DNA from: Treponema sp.
Lineage (GTDB): Bacteria; Spirochaetota; Spirochaetia; Treponematales; Breznakiellaceae
DNA length: 7,307 bases
Assembly (NCBI GenBank): GCA_031275535.1
Contig: JAISOR010000295.1
Location: 1 to 7,307, forward strand
Direction of reading: 5' to 3'
A program made the position numbers and the translations under genes. Positions 1-6,458 of the stretch are shown here, piece after piece. Below the pieces are notes generated by a model. It had not been told where the DNA came from. It saw only the letters and a program-made list of their open reading frames with translations, and made no database searches. Every line of letters begins with the position of its first letter. Within the stretch, counting starts at the first letter, position 1.

Positions 1-265
1 TTGCCTTTCCCCGCTTCTTTTTACCCGGCCCCGGGGCGTCCGGACCTTTTATCCGGGCCTTTTCTTTTTTACGGAGGAGGGAAACAATAAAGGGAACGGC
101 GCAGAGCATCCCTAATACAAAAGACGCAAACGCGGTAAGGTATACCGGCACATCCGGGATTTCCGTAAATCCAAAGGAAATGGTACAGCGGTTTCCCAGA
201 TTAAAACCAATAAAGGCAAGGAAAATTCCGCAGAGGATGATAAATCCGATTAAACGCCAGGGCAT
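1..265 (-). CDS. LapA/DUF1049-like small inner-membrane protein, 3' end outside window
   Basis: An open frame of 88 codons runs from an ATG at 265 to the left edge without a stop, so the C-terminus is missing. A good ribosome binding site, AAGGAG (271-276), lies 5 nt before the ATG. The product has two hydrophobic segments, about residues 4-23 and 41-64, joined by a short polar stretch that contains an ISFGF strand-like motif. A basic, proline- and glycine-rich tail follows (RKKEK, then GPGKKKRGK). Two helices around a short beta-like linker with a basic cytosolic tail is the layout of the LapA (lipopolysaccharide assembly protein A, DUF1049) family of inner-membrane proteins. I call the family from layout only, not from a catalytic motif, and the role in this organism is unknown. 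It sits 73 nt downstream of miaB on the same strand and is probably in the same transcript, separated by a strong hairpin. Any other small two-helix membrane protein remains possible. Confidence 0.7.
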   Translation of the reverse strand, partial: MPWRLIGFIILCGIFLAFIGFNLGNRCTISFGFTEIPDVPVYLTAFASFVLGMLCAVPFIVSLLRKKEKARIKGPDAPGPGKKKRGKA

Positions 266-277
266 AGACACTCCTTT

Positions 278-336
278 GAGCCTGTTCCAAAACTAATTGA
301 CTGTGCGCTAAACGCGCACGGTTTTGGAACAGCCTC
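278..336. repeat. Long imperfect inverted repeat (hairpin) between miaB and the LapA-like gene
   Basis: Outer arms CTGTTCCAAAAC (282-293) and GTTTTGGAACAG (321-332) are perfect 12-bp complements. They extend by GAG (278-280) against CTC (334-336) across a single C/C mismatch. An inner stem GTGCGC (303-308) pairs with GCGCAC (314-319) around a TAAAC loop. Read on the minus strand, the strand of both flanking genes, the hairpin starts 2 nt after the miaB stop. It ends directly against the AAAGGAG ribosome binding site of the next gene and has no U-run, so it does not look like a classical terminator for miaB. On the plus strand it is followed by only four T residues. It may be an intergenic REP-like repeat, a stability or processing hairpin, or a translational control element. 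Confidence 0.85.
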
Positions 337-338
337 TT

Positions 339-1736
339 TTACAAAACCGTTTTCCCCGCGGATCGATCCGCGGGATTAATCCCCATCGCACGAAAGGTAT
401 TGCCCCTAAGGGATGAAAGGCTTACTTCCGCAAAGGACCCGATCATCGCGGGACTGCCGGGAACCACCACCATCTCATCCCTTTCGGTACGGCCTATTAA
501 TTCATCGGCATTTTTCCGGGAAATTCCTTCTATTAATACCTTTTCCCGCAAACCAATCCGGGCCTGTAATAATTCTAAGGTATGCTGTTTCTGCAGTGCA
601 ATAACCCGGCTCAGCCGCCGCCGCTTAAGCGCCTCGGGGATACGATCCGGTAACTGATAGGCCGCGGTGCCTTCCCGGGGGTTGTAATGGTACATATAGG
701 CATAGAGGAATTTTACCCGGCCCATGAGATCCAGGGTCAACTCCAGATCCTCCTCGGTCTCACCGGGAAAACCGATGAGGATATCCGTGGAGAGGCTGAT
801 ATCCGGCATGGCCTCCCGGATCTCCGCGGCCAGCTCCAGGTAGCGTTCCCGGGTATAGCGGCGGTTCATAGCCTCCAGCACGGCGTTGGAACCATGCTGG
901 ACGCAGAGGTGCAGATGGCGGCAGAAGACAGGATGAGCCGCCATAACCCGGATAAGCCGGGGGGACAGGTCCTTGGGGTGGCTCGAAAGGAACCGGACCC
1001 AGCGGAGGGGAAGTTTTTCTATTTCCGCGGCGATTAGTTCCAGAAGGCCGGGAAAATCGAGGGTCCGGCCCCCCGCTTCCTGCCAGGTATAGGAATTGAC
1101 ATTCTGTCCCAAAAGGGTAATCTCCCGGACCCCCTTCCCGGCCACCAGGCGGATCTCCTCCAGGATGGAAGCGGGGCTTCGGGACACTTCCGGGCCCCGG
1201 ACATAGGGCACGATGCAGTAGGAACAGAAGTTGTTGCATCCGTGCATGATGGGGATGAAACTGCGAAAGAAACTCTGTCCCCCGGGCCCTTCTTCCAGGT
1301 GGGAGGGGGAAAAGGAAAACACCGGCCTTTCCCCGGCCAAGTCCGGGGAAGGGTCTTTCCCCCCGGCGGAACCCTTTTCCACGGCCTCCAGGATAAGGGG
1401 AAAGACAGAGCGGGCGGAGGTGCCCATCACATAATCCACCCCCCGTATCTGCTCTTTCAGGGATTCCCCCAGACGCTGGGCCATACAGCCCGCCACGACC
1501 AGGGTAAAGGGATGGCCTCCGGCGGCCCTTTTTTTCTTTAGGGCATTGTACTGGGCAAGCCTGCCCAGGACCCGCTTTTCCGCGGTCTCCCGGACCGAAC
1601 AGGTGTTGAGGAGGATCAGGTCCGCGGTTTCCCCGTCCGGTGCGGCGGACCAGCCCCGTTCCCGGAGTACGAGCTGCAGGGCCGCCGACTCGGCGGTGTT
1701 CATCTGGCACCCGTAGGTTTCAAGGAAGTATGTCAA
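339..1736 (-). CDS. miaB: MiaB, tRNA-2-methylthio-N6-dimethylallyladenosine synthase
   Basis: This radical-SAM methylthiotransferase adds the 2-methylthio group to i6A37 of tRNAs that read codons starting with U. The 465-residue length is normal. The N-terminal domain carries the three auxiliary-cluster cysteines, Cys10 (ETYGCQMN), Cys46 (NTCSVRE) and Cys84 (VAGCMAQR). The radical-SAM CxxxCxxC motif is Cys167/171/174 (CNNFCSYCIVPYVRG), followed by the E-SR residues typical of MiaB rather than RimO or MtaB. A C-terminal TRAM-type RNA-binding domain spans about residues 392-452. The start is TTG. It is the only start codon between the in-frame TAG that ends the upstream gene (1770-1772) and the conserved TYGCQM motif, and the next ATG lies inside that motif. 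No strong Shine-Dalgarno sequence is present; GGAG lies 13 nt away. It follows the small membrane-protein gene by 33 nt, which suggests translational coupling within the operon. The cytosolic enzyme uses SAM, which ties it loosely to the one-carbon genes upstream. Confidence 0.97.
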   Translation of the reverse strand: MTYFLETYGCQMNTAESAALQLVLRERGWSAAPDGETADLILLNTCSVRETAEKRVLGRLAQYNALKKKRAAGGHPFTLVVAGCMAQRLGESLKEQIRGVDYVMGTSARSVFPLILEAVEKGSAGGKDPSPDLAGERPVFSFSPSHLEEGPGGQSFFRSFIPIMHGCNNFCSYCIVPYVRGPEVSRSPASILEEIRLVAGKGVREITLLGQNVNSYTWQEAGGRTLDFPGLLELIAAEIEKLPLRWVRFLSSHPKDLSPRLIRVMAAHPVFCRHLHLCVQHGSNAVLEAMNRRYTRERYLELAAEIREAMPDISLSTDILIGFPGETEEDLELTLDLMGRVKFLYAYMYHYNPREGTAAYQLPDRIPEALKRRRLSRVIALQKQHTLELLQARIGLREKVLIEGISRKNADELIGRTERDEMVVVPGSPAMIGSFAEVSLSSLRGNTFRAMGINPADRSAGKTVL

Positions 1737-1769
1737 GGCAGCCCGCCGTCTCCGGTCCCCGGAACCGGC

Positions 1770-2135
1770 CTAGGACCGGCTTTTAAGGCCCCGGAGAAAT
1801 TTGATGCCATTCCATATCCCCATGGCTAAGAGGCCTATGGCGCCGATGCTAAGGAGGGTTCCCGCCAGGGGGCGGACAATGCCTATCTTGGAAAGGATGG
1901 TCAGGGCCCCCGCGGCGGCGCTTATGGCGCCGCCCTTCTTATCCTCCGGCTCCCTTGAGAGCATGGCCCCGATCCCGATGATCCCGGCGATGCCCCCCGC
2001 AATAATCCCCACCAGGGGGGGCAGGGCCCCCAGGACGAAGAGGGCCGCGCCCCCCACTAAACCGCCGACCGCGGCGACTCCCTGCCTTGCCAATACATTG
2101 GTAGGCGGGCCGTTGCTGGGTATTATATCATGCAT
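1770..2135 (-). CDS. Small glycine-rich hydrophobic membrane protein of unknown function
   Basis: The 121-residue product is not recognised. The ATG at 2135 is preferred over an upstream in-frame ATG at 2222 because GGGGAGGA lies 5 nt before it. The upstream extension would also lie wholly inside folE2. The N-terminus is short and polar. It is followed by a glycine-spaced hydrophobic block at about residues 19-59, probably two helices broken by Pro39-Pro40. A charged loop, REPEDKK (61-67), comes next, then another hydrophobic half at about 70-87 and 90-114, and a basic tail ending RGLKSRS. The repeated GG and GxxxG spacing resembles glycine-zipper segments, which pack helices closely or oligomerise. 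Its start overlaps the folE2 stop by 8 nt, and miaB follows 33 nt later in the same frame. Coupling suggests joint expression with folate enzymes, but nothing in the sequence gives a function. A holin-like or envelope-stress role would be a guess. Confidence 0.75.
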   Translation of the reverse strand: MHDIIPSNGPPTNVLARQGVAAVGGLVGGAALFVLGALPPLVGIIAGGIAGIIGIGAMLSREPEDKKGGAISAAAGALTILSKIGIVRPLAGTLLSIGAIGLLAMGIWNGIKFLRGLKSRS

Positions 2136-2952
2136 TGTCTTCCTCCCCGGGTAAGTGGAACTCCCCTTTCTGCGAATCATACTGAACATAGGCAAAGGCG
2201 CTGTGATTATGGATGCTTTCAAAATTTTCCGCCTCCACGGAGAAGCGCGGAAATTGGCCTAAGCTCTTTATTCCAATATATACATCCCGCACTAAATCTT
2301 CAACAAACTTCGGATTATCATAGGCATATTCGGTGATATACTTTTCGTCCTCCCGTTTCAAGAGGGAGTAGACCGGACTTGAGGCGGTCCCCTCCACGAG
2401 GGAAATAATATCCTCTATCCAGAAAAAGGGCCCCAATTCCAGTTCCACCGTCACGATCCCCCGCTGATTATGGGCCCCCCGGTCGCGGATGGCCTTTGAG
2501 CAGGGGCAGACCGTGGTTACCGGCACCGACACGGACACGGTAAAATGCCTGTCTTCCGGTCCCTGGGGGCCGCCTACCCGGCCCTGGTACCGGCATTGGT
2601 AGGAAAGAATCCCCGGCAGCCCCGAGACGGGGGCCTTTTTTTCAATAAAATAGGGAAATGATAGGGACCCAAAGGCCGATTCCGCCTCCAGATCGGTCCG
2701 GATATGCCGCAGCATGTCCAGGAACCGGCGCATGGAAAGATCCTCCCGGTACCGGTGGAAGATTTCGATAAAACGGCTCATATGGGTACCCTTGAAGTGC
2801 CGGGGCAGATCCGCATAGAGATCCGCCTTGGCGGTGGTGTACTGGACCTTCTTTACCTTATCCAGGACCCGGATAGGGTACTCCAGCCCCTTGACCCCCA
2901 CCTTTGCCAGGGGGATGTCCCGGTGGTCCGCCATGTTCTGCACATCAATCAC
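2128..2952 (-). CDS. folE2: GTP cyclohydrolase FolE2 (type IB)
   Basis: FolE2 converts GTP to 7,8-dihydroneopterin triphosphate, the first step of tetrahydrofolate synthesis and also a supply for queuosine-type deazapurines. The 274-residue length fits the family. Family landmarks are visible in order: an N-terminal DHRDIPLAKVGVKGLEYP segment (9-26), KGTHMSRF (54-61), the active-site block with Cys149-Pro-Cys151-Ser-Lys and His161 (CPCSKAIRDRGAHNQRG), and IHNHSAFAYV near the C-terminus. The Cys149/His161 region is the metal- and substrate-binding centre of GCYH-IB enzymes, which unlike FolE (GCYH-IA) do not strictly need zinc. The start is GTG at 2952, with GGAGG 5 nt upstream inside the end of folD. 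The next ATG (residue 7) has no such site and would cut into the conserved N-terminus. It overlaps folD by 8 nt at its start and the small membrane-protein gene by 8 nt at its end. Confidence 0.97.
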   Translation of the reverse strand: MIDVQNMADHRDIPLAKVGVKGLEYPIRVLDKVKKVQYTTAKADLYADLPRHFKGTHMSRFIEIFHRYREDLSMRRFLDMLRHIRTDLEAESAFGSLSFPYFIEKKAPVSGLPGILSYQCRYQGRVGGPQGPEDRHFTVSVSVPVTTVCPCSKAIRDRGAHNQRGIVTVELELGPFFWIEDIISLVEGTASSPVYSLLKREDEKYITEYAYDNPKFVEDLVRDVYIGIKSLGQFPRFSVEAENFESIHNHSAFAYVQYDSQKGEFHLPGEEDNA

Positions 2953-3841
2953 AGGCGCCTCCGGAGGCTTCCCGGGAACGCTCCGCGGCCTCCAACACGT
3001 TCTGTATAAGCATGGCGATAGTCATGGGGCCTACCCCGCCGGGGACGGGGGTAATATAGGAGGCCTTTTCTGCCACGGCGGGAAAATCCACATCCCCGCA
3101 GAGGCGGTAGCCCTTTTTGGCGCCGCTATCCGCCACCCGGTTCACCCCCACATCGATCACCACGGCGCCGGGCTTTACCATTTCCGGGCCCACCAAACGG
3201 GGTTTCCCGGCGGCGGCGATAAGGATATCCGCCTCCCGGGTATGGCTCCCCGGATCCCTGGTTCCGGTATGGCAGAGGGTTACCGTGGCGTTCACATCCC
3301 GGCGGCTCAGGAGATTCGCCAGGGGCTTTCCCACGATCCGGGAGCGGCCCAGGATCACCGCGTGGGCCCCGGCGGTGGGGATCTTCAGTTCCCGGAGCAG
3401 CGTCAGCACCCCATGGGGGGTACAGGGCAAAAACCCCGGCCGCCCCAGCACCAGGTTCCCCACGGAAACCGGGTGGAAACCGTCCACATCCTTGGCGGGA
3501 TCGATGGCGGTGATCACCCGGTCCGCCCGGATATGGGGCGGCAGGGGAAGCTGGACCAGGATGCCGTGGACCCCGGGGTCGGCGTTCAGGTCCGCAATAT
3601 GGGCCAGGAGTTCCCCCTCGGCGCTGTCCCCGGGCAGCCGGATCTCCCGGCCCGCCATCCCCGCCTCCGCCAGGGCCCGTTCCTTGGCGGTCACATAGGA
3701 GAGGCTGGCGGGATCATCCCCTACCAGGATCACCGCCAGGCAGGGGACGAGTCCCCCCTCCTCCAGCCGGCGGGTCCCTTCCCGTACCCTTTCCCGTATT
3801 TTTTGGGCCGCCGCCTTTCCGTCAATAATAATCGCCGGCAT
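2945..3841 (-). CDS. folD: FolD, bifunctional methylene-THF dehydrogenase / methenyl-THF cyclohydrolase
   Basis: FolD interconverts 5,10-methylene-, 5,10-methenyl- and 10-formyl-tetrahydrofolate in the cytosol with NADP, supplying one-carbon units for purines, fMet-tRNA and methylation. I place the start at the ATG at 3841 (298 residues, usual length). AGGAG lies 5 nt upstream, and MPAIIIDGKAAAQ is the normal FolD N-terminus. A longer frame starting at 3919 would add 26 residues over the promoter region. Visible catalytic residues are Tyr49 and Lys53 (SYVTAK), Gln97 (GILVQLPLP) and Asp120 (DVDGFHP). The nucleotide-binding motif is GRSRIVGKP (165-173), followed by VIDVGVN (228-234) and the signature PVPGGVGPMT (265-274). 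It is the first gene of the leftward run. Its stop overlaps the folE2 GTG start by 8 nt (GTGATTGA), and the ribosome binding site of folE2 lies within its last codons. Confidence 0.97.
   Translation of the reverse strand: MPAIIIDGKAAAQKIRERVREGTRRLEEGGLVPCLAVILVGDDPASLSYVTAKERALAEAGMAGREIRLPGDSAEGELLAHIADLNADPGVHGILVQLPLPPHIRADRVITAIDPAKDVDGFHPVSVGNLVLGRPGFLPCTPHGVLTLLRELKIPTAGAHAVILGRSRIVGKPLANLLSRRDVNATVTLCHTGTRDPGSHTREADILIAAAGKPRLVGPEMVKPGAVVIDVGVNRVADSGAKKGYRLCGDVDFPAVAEKASYITPVPGGVGPMTIAMLIQNVLEAAERSREASGGACD
2957..2968 (-). promoter_or_regulatory. folE2 ribosome binding site inside a perfect palindrome
   Basis: The sequence GCCTCCGGAGGC is a perfect 12-bp palindrome. Its GGAGG (minus strand, 2958-2962) is a near-ideal Shine-Dalgarno sequence 5 nt before the GTG start of folE2, and this fixes that start. 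The site lies inside the folD coding region. The same GGAGG could pair with the adjacent CCTCC only through an implausibly tight loop, so a regulatory hairpin is unlikely. Translating ribosomes finishing folD would pass directly over it, consistent with coupling. Confidence 0.6.
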
Positions 3842-3877
3842 GTATACTCCTATCTGACAATGTACCTTACAGGCGTC

Positions 3878-3906
3878 AGTATAGATCAATCCTCCCTTTA
3901 TGATAA
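3878..3906 (-). promoter_or_regulatory. Candidate sigma-70 promoter for the folD operon
   Basis: On the minus strand TTATCA (3901-3906, 4 of 6 matches to the -35 consensus) is separated by 17 nt from TATACT (3878-3883, 5 of 6 matches to the -10 consensus). Transcription would begin near 3871, leaving a leader of about 30 nt before the folD ATG. The -35 element lies immediately beside the start region of the divergent receptor gene, so a protein bound there could affect both. The assignment is by eye only. Confidence 0.4.
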
Positions 3907-3910
3907 TATA

Positions 3911-3915
3911 AGGAG
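3911..3915 (+). promoter_or_regulatory. Closely spaced ribosome binding site of the receptor gene
   Basis: AGGAG, within TAAGGAG, lies only 2 nt before the ATG at 3918, closer than the usual 5-9 nt. The ATG is still the best start: it opens directly into a classic signal peptide (MKKLWF), and no other in-frame ATG occurs until codon 101. The tight spacing may lower translation efficiency. Confidence 0.55.
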
Positions 3916-3917
3916 CC

Positions 3918-6458
3918 ATGAAAAAACTATGGTTCCCCCTGATAGGACTCTTCCTGTTTTACGCGGCCTCCCTTTACGCCCGGGACATAGTGCTTACCGT
4001 GGAGGATTCGGACCTGGGAATCCCCCTGGAAGGGGCGCTGATAGTCCTTGGGGAGGGGGAAGAATATTACTGCGATCCGGAGGGGAAGGCGCTCATCCCG
4101 GTCCCGGAGGACCGGCCGGTGACGCTGCGGATCTCCTATCCCGGTTATGAAAGCGGCAGGCTCCTGATCCCCCTTTCCGGGACAACCTTTACCGCGGGAC
4201 TGCGTTTAGGGGGCATAATGGAAAACCAGGAACTGGTTATTGAAGTCCAGGGAGCGGGGACAAGCGAAACCAGGAGCGGCCGCAGTGTGGCTGTTTCCGG
4301 CCGGACCCTGAGCAGGACCGCGGAGATAGGTATTGTCGAGGATGTGATGACCGCAGTAAAGCTCCTTCCCGGGGTGGGCTATGTGGGGGGATACCGGGCC
4401 ATGCCCTCCATCCGGGGCGGGGAACCTTCGGATCTCATCGCCGCGTTTGACGGGTTCTATATAGAGCGGCCCTACCATTTGGGGGGGACCTTTTCCATCT
4501 TCGATCCCAAAATGGTATCCGGCGCCCGGCTTTCCCACGGGATCTTTTCCACCCGCTATGGTCATACCATCTCGGGGCTTCTGGATATCAGCTCAAAGGA
4601 GCCTTCAAACACGGAGCTTGAACTGGAGCTTGGGGTCTCCACCAGCGCCACGAACCTCAACCTCTCCTATCCCCTGTGGGGCAAGGGGGGGATCATGGTG
4701 ATGGGACGGGTAAGCTACTGGGATCCCTTTGTTTGGCTGGCAAAACAATTTGTCGAGATAGTACGCAGCGTCAAAACCGCGCCCTACATACGGAGCGGCG
4801 CCCTATCGGCGGATTATCAATTCTCAGCGGACTTTGGGGTAAAGTTGAACGGTTTTTTCGGCGGCGACGGGATGGCGGTGTCCTATTCCAATGAGACCGG
4901 CGCCGTTACGGATTCCGAATGGAGCAGATCCGAGGCGGAGTTTTATTGGGATAATAAGATAGGTTTTATCACCGCCGGTTTTATCTATAACCCCCTGGCT
5001 AATTTGTTGTTAAAAACCAACCTGGGCGCGGGCTTGCTCAGGATGGATGTGGAGGGCTATACCTTTAACGAGGTACACCGCAGCTATACCCGGAATTTCA
5101 TAGATATCTGGGATGAGCGGCTCGACGGGATCGATGACGGCCTTATAAGGGGAGAGTCCGGCTACTCCTATTCCGACGGGGGCCGGGATATATTCTTTTC
5201 CGATAGAACCCTCAGCTATCAGGGCCGGGTAGATCTGGACTGGGAGATAGGAGGGGGCTTCCTGTTTGCCGCCGGGATCGAGGAGATTTACAAACAGTGG
5301 CGGCGGTCCCAGCGTTTCAGTTCCCTCTACGAGCATGAGGAGGATCTGGCAATCTACGGAGACCTCATAAGCGGGGGACAGATATATTCTATTGATAACG
5401 GCTTTGCGCTTATTCGCAGCGGCGCCCTTAATAGCGCCGCCTATACCCTGCTGGAATACAGCAGCCCGAACCGCAGGTTCGGCGCCGAGGCGGGGCTGCG
5501 GGGGGATCACCTGTACTTTATGGGGGAGGATTTTTCCATCCAATCCATGCCGGTCCTGAATCCCCGGCTGACGACGGAGTTCGGCCTGCTCCGGGACAGG
5601 GGCCCGGTCGATGATCTTACCCTTACCCTGGGAAGCGGCTTGTTTTCCTCAATGAACAACGCCATCCAGAACCTCAATTCCCAAAGCGGCGTCCATGATT
5701 TTGATATGAAGCAGAACCGGTCCTGGACATCCCTGGTGGGAACCAGGATCGATTTTGTCCGGGGCTTTTCTTTTACCATAGAAGGATACTTTAAGCATGT
5801 ATATGACCGGGCCTATACCTATAGGGAGATCGATGTGGAAGAGGGCGTCTCGACCCAGGTATACCGCTTCGACGGGAAGGGCCGGATCTGGGGCTTTGAT
5901 CTGATGCTGCAAAAATTCGACGCCCGCTATTGGGACGGCTGGATATCCTACACCTTTACCCATGCCCGGTACCGGGACAGCCCGGAAGACGGCTGGTATT
6001 ATCCCTCCTTTCAGCGTTTCCATTACCTCAACCTTGTTCTGAATATTAAGCCTGTCAAAACCTTTCATATCACCACCCGCTTCGGTTTTGCCAGCGGCAG
6101 GCCGAAAAATGAAGTGGGGGCTGTTTCCAGTTATCCCCTGCTGTACCCCGATCCCGCCGGGGGGACGGAGGATGTTATTGTTGAAAAATGGCGCCGGGAA
6201 GAATGGTATTCCGACACCGCCCGGACCAGCTTTGCCATTCCCTGGGATATAAAATTTTCAATATTCCGGTTCAATCCCCAGGGAAAGGTACAATCCGAAA
6301 TCTATTTTAACATCGAGAACATCCTCTCCCTGGTGTATACCCCCGGGGGAAACCGGTCCTTCAACTCCGCCACCGGGGAGGAAGAGGAAGGCAGCAGCAC
6401 CGCCTCCTATGACCTCCCCATTCCCATGATCTCTTTCGGTTTTAAATGGACCTATTAG
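3918..6458 (+). CDS. TonB-dependent-receptor-like outer membrane beta-barrel protein
   Basis: The 846-residue protein begins with a signal peptide (MKKLWFPLIGLFLFYAASLYA, split here as residues 1-11 and 12-21) that is likely cut after Ala21. Residues about 24-97 resemble a carboxypeptidase-regulatory-like beta-sandwich (EGALIVLG, then the DPEGKALIPV turn, then LRISYPGYES), common at the N-terminus of SusC- and FecA-type receptors. Residues 104-110 (QELVIEV) could be a TonB box. A plug domain follows at about 118-226, with LLPGVG near 148, SIRGGEPSD near 164, then AAFDGFYIERPYHLGG and a final RYGHTISGLLDISS. The rest, to about 846, is rich in alternating aromatic and polar strands and ends FGFKWTY, an aromatic terminal residue typical of outer-membrane barrels. 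It would import a scarce ligand across the outer membrane with TonB energy. The ligand cannot be read from sequence, and no tonB, exbB or exbD gene is in view. It is divergent from folD across a 76-nt gap. The next feature is 89 nt downstream, and no clear terminator follows. Confidence 0.88.
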   Translation: MKKLWFPLIGLFLFYAASLYARDIVLTVEDSDLGIPLEGALIVLGEGEEYYCDPEGKALIPVPEDRPVTLRISYPGYESGRLLIPLSGTTFTAGLRLGGIMENQELVIEVQGAGTSETRSGRSVAVSGRTLSRTAEIGIVEDVMTAVKLLPGVGYVGGYRAMPSIRGGEPSDLIAAFDGFYIERPYHLGGTFSIFDPKMVSGARLSHGIFSTRYGHTISGLLDISSKEPSNTELELELGVSTSATNLNLSYPLWGKGGIMVMGRVSYWDPFVWLAKQFVEIVRSVKTAPYIRSGALSADYQFSADFGVKLNGFFGGDGMAVSYSNETGAVTDSEWSRSEAEFYWDNKIGFITAGFIYNPLANLLLKTNLGAGLLRMDVEGYTFNEVHRSYTRNFIDIWDERLDGIDDGLIRGESGYSYSDGGRDIFFSDRTLSYQGRVDLDWEIGGGFLFAAGIEEIYKQWRRSQRFSSLYEHEEDLAIYGDLISGGQIYSIDNGFALIRSGALNSAAYTLLEYSSPNRRFGAEAGLRGDHLYFMGEDFSIQSMPVLNPRLTTEFGLLRDRGPVDDLTLTLGSGLFSSMNNAIQNLNSQSGVHDFDMKQNRSWTSLVGTRIDFVRGFSFTIEGYFKHVYDRAYTYREIDVEEGVSTQVYRFDGKGRIWGFDLMLQKFDARYWDGWISYTFTHARYRDSPEDGWYYPSFQRFHYLNLVLNIKPVKTFHITTRFGFASGRPKNEVGAVSSYPLLYPDPAGGTEDVIVEKWRREEWYSDTARTSFAIPWDIKFSIFRFNPQGKVQSEIYFNIENILSLVYTPGGNRSFNSATGEEEEGSSTASYDLPIPMISFGFKWTY

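Noticed and set aside
278..340. Intrinsic terminator of miaB
   Set aside because: On the miaB strand the hairpin is followed by AAAGGAG and the next gene's start, not by a U-run. Only the plus strand has four T residues after it, and no plus-strand gene ends there.
760..1710. A 316-codon minus-strand frame inside miaB
   Set aside because: It is an out-of-frame shadow of miaB with a low-complexity Pro/Gly/Arg composition and no recognisable motif.
3899..3907. TATGATAAT as a -10 box for the receptor gene
   Set aside because: Transcription would start within the ribosome binding site, leaving an almost leaderless message, and no -35 box stands at the right distance. The other option, CTGACA (3854-3859) with TATAGA (3880-3885), has a 20-nt spacer and is also weak.
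2828..4150. A 440-codon plus-strand open frame crossing folE2, folD and the start of the receptor gene
   Set aside because: It is rich in Gly, Pro, Arg and His, with no family motif, and lies antisense to two certain genes. Long stop-free antisense frames are expected in GC-rich coding DNA.
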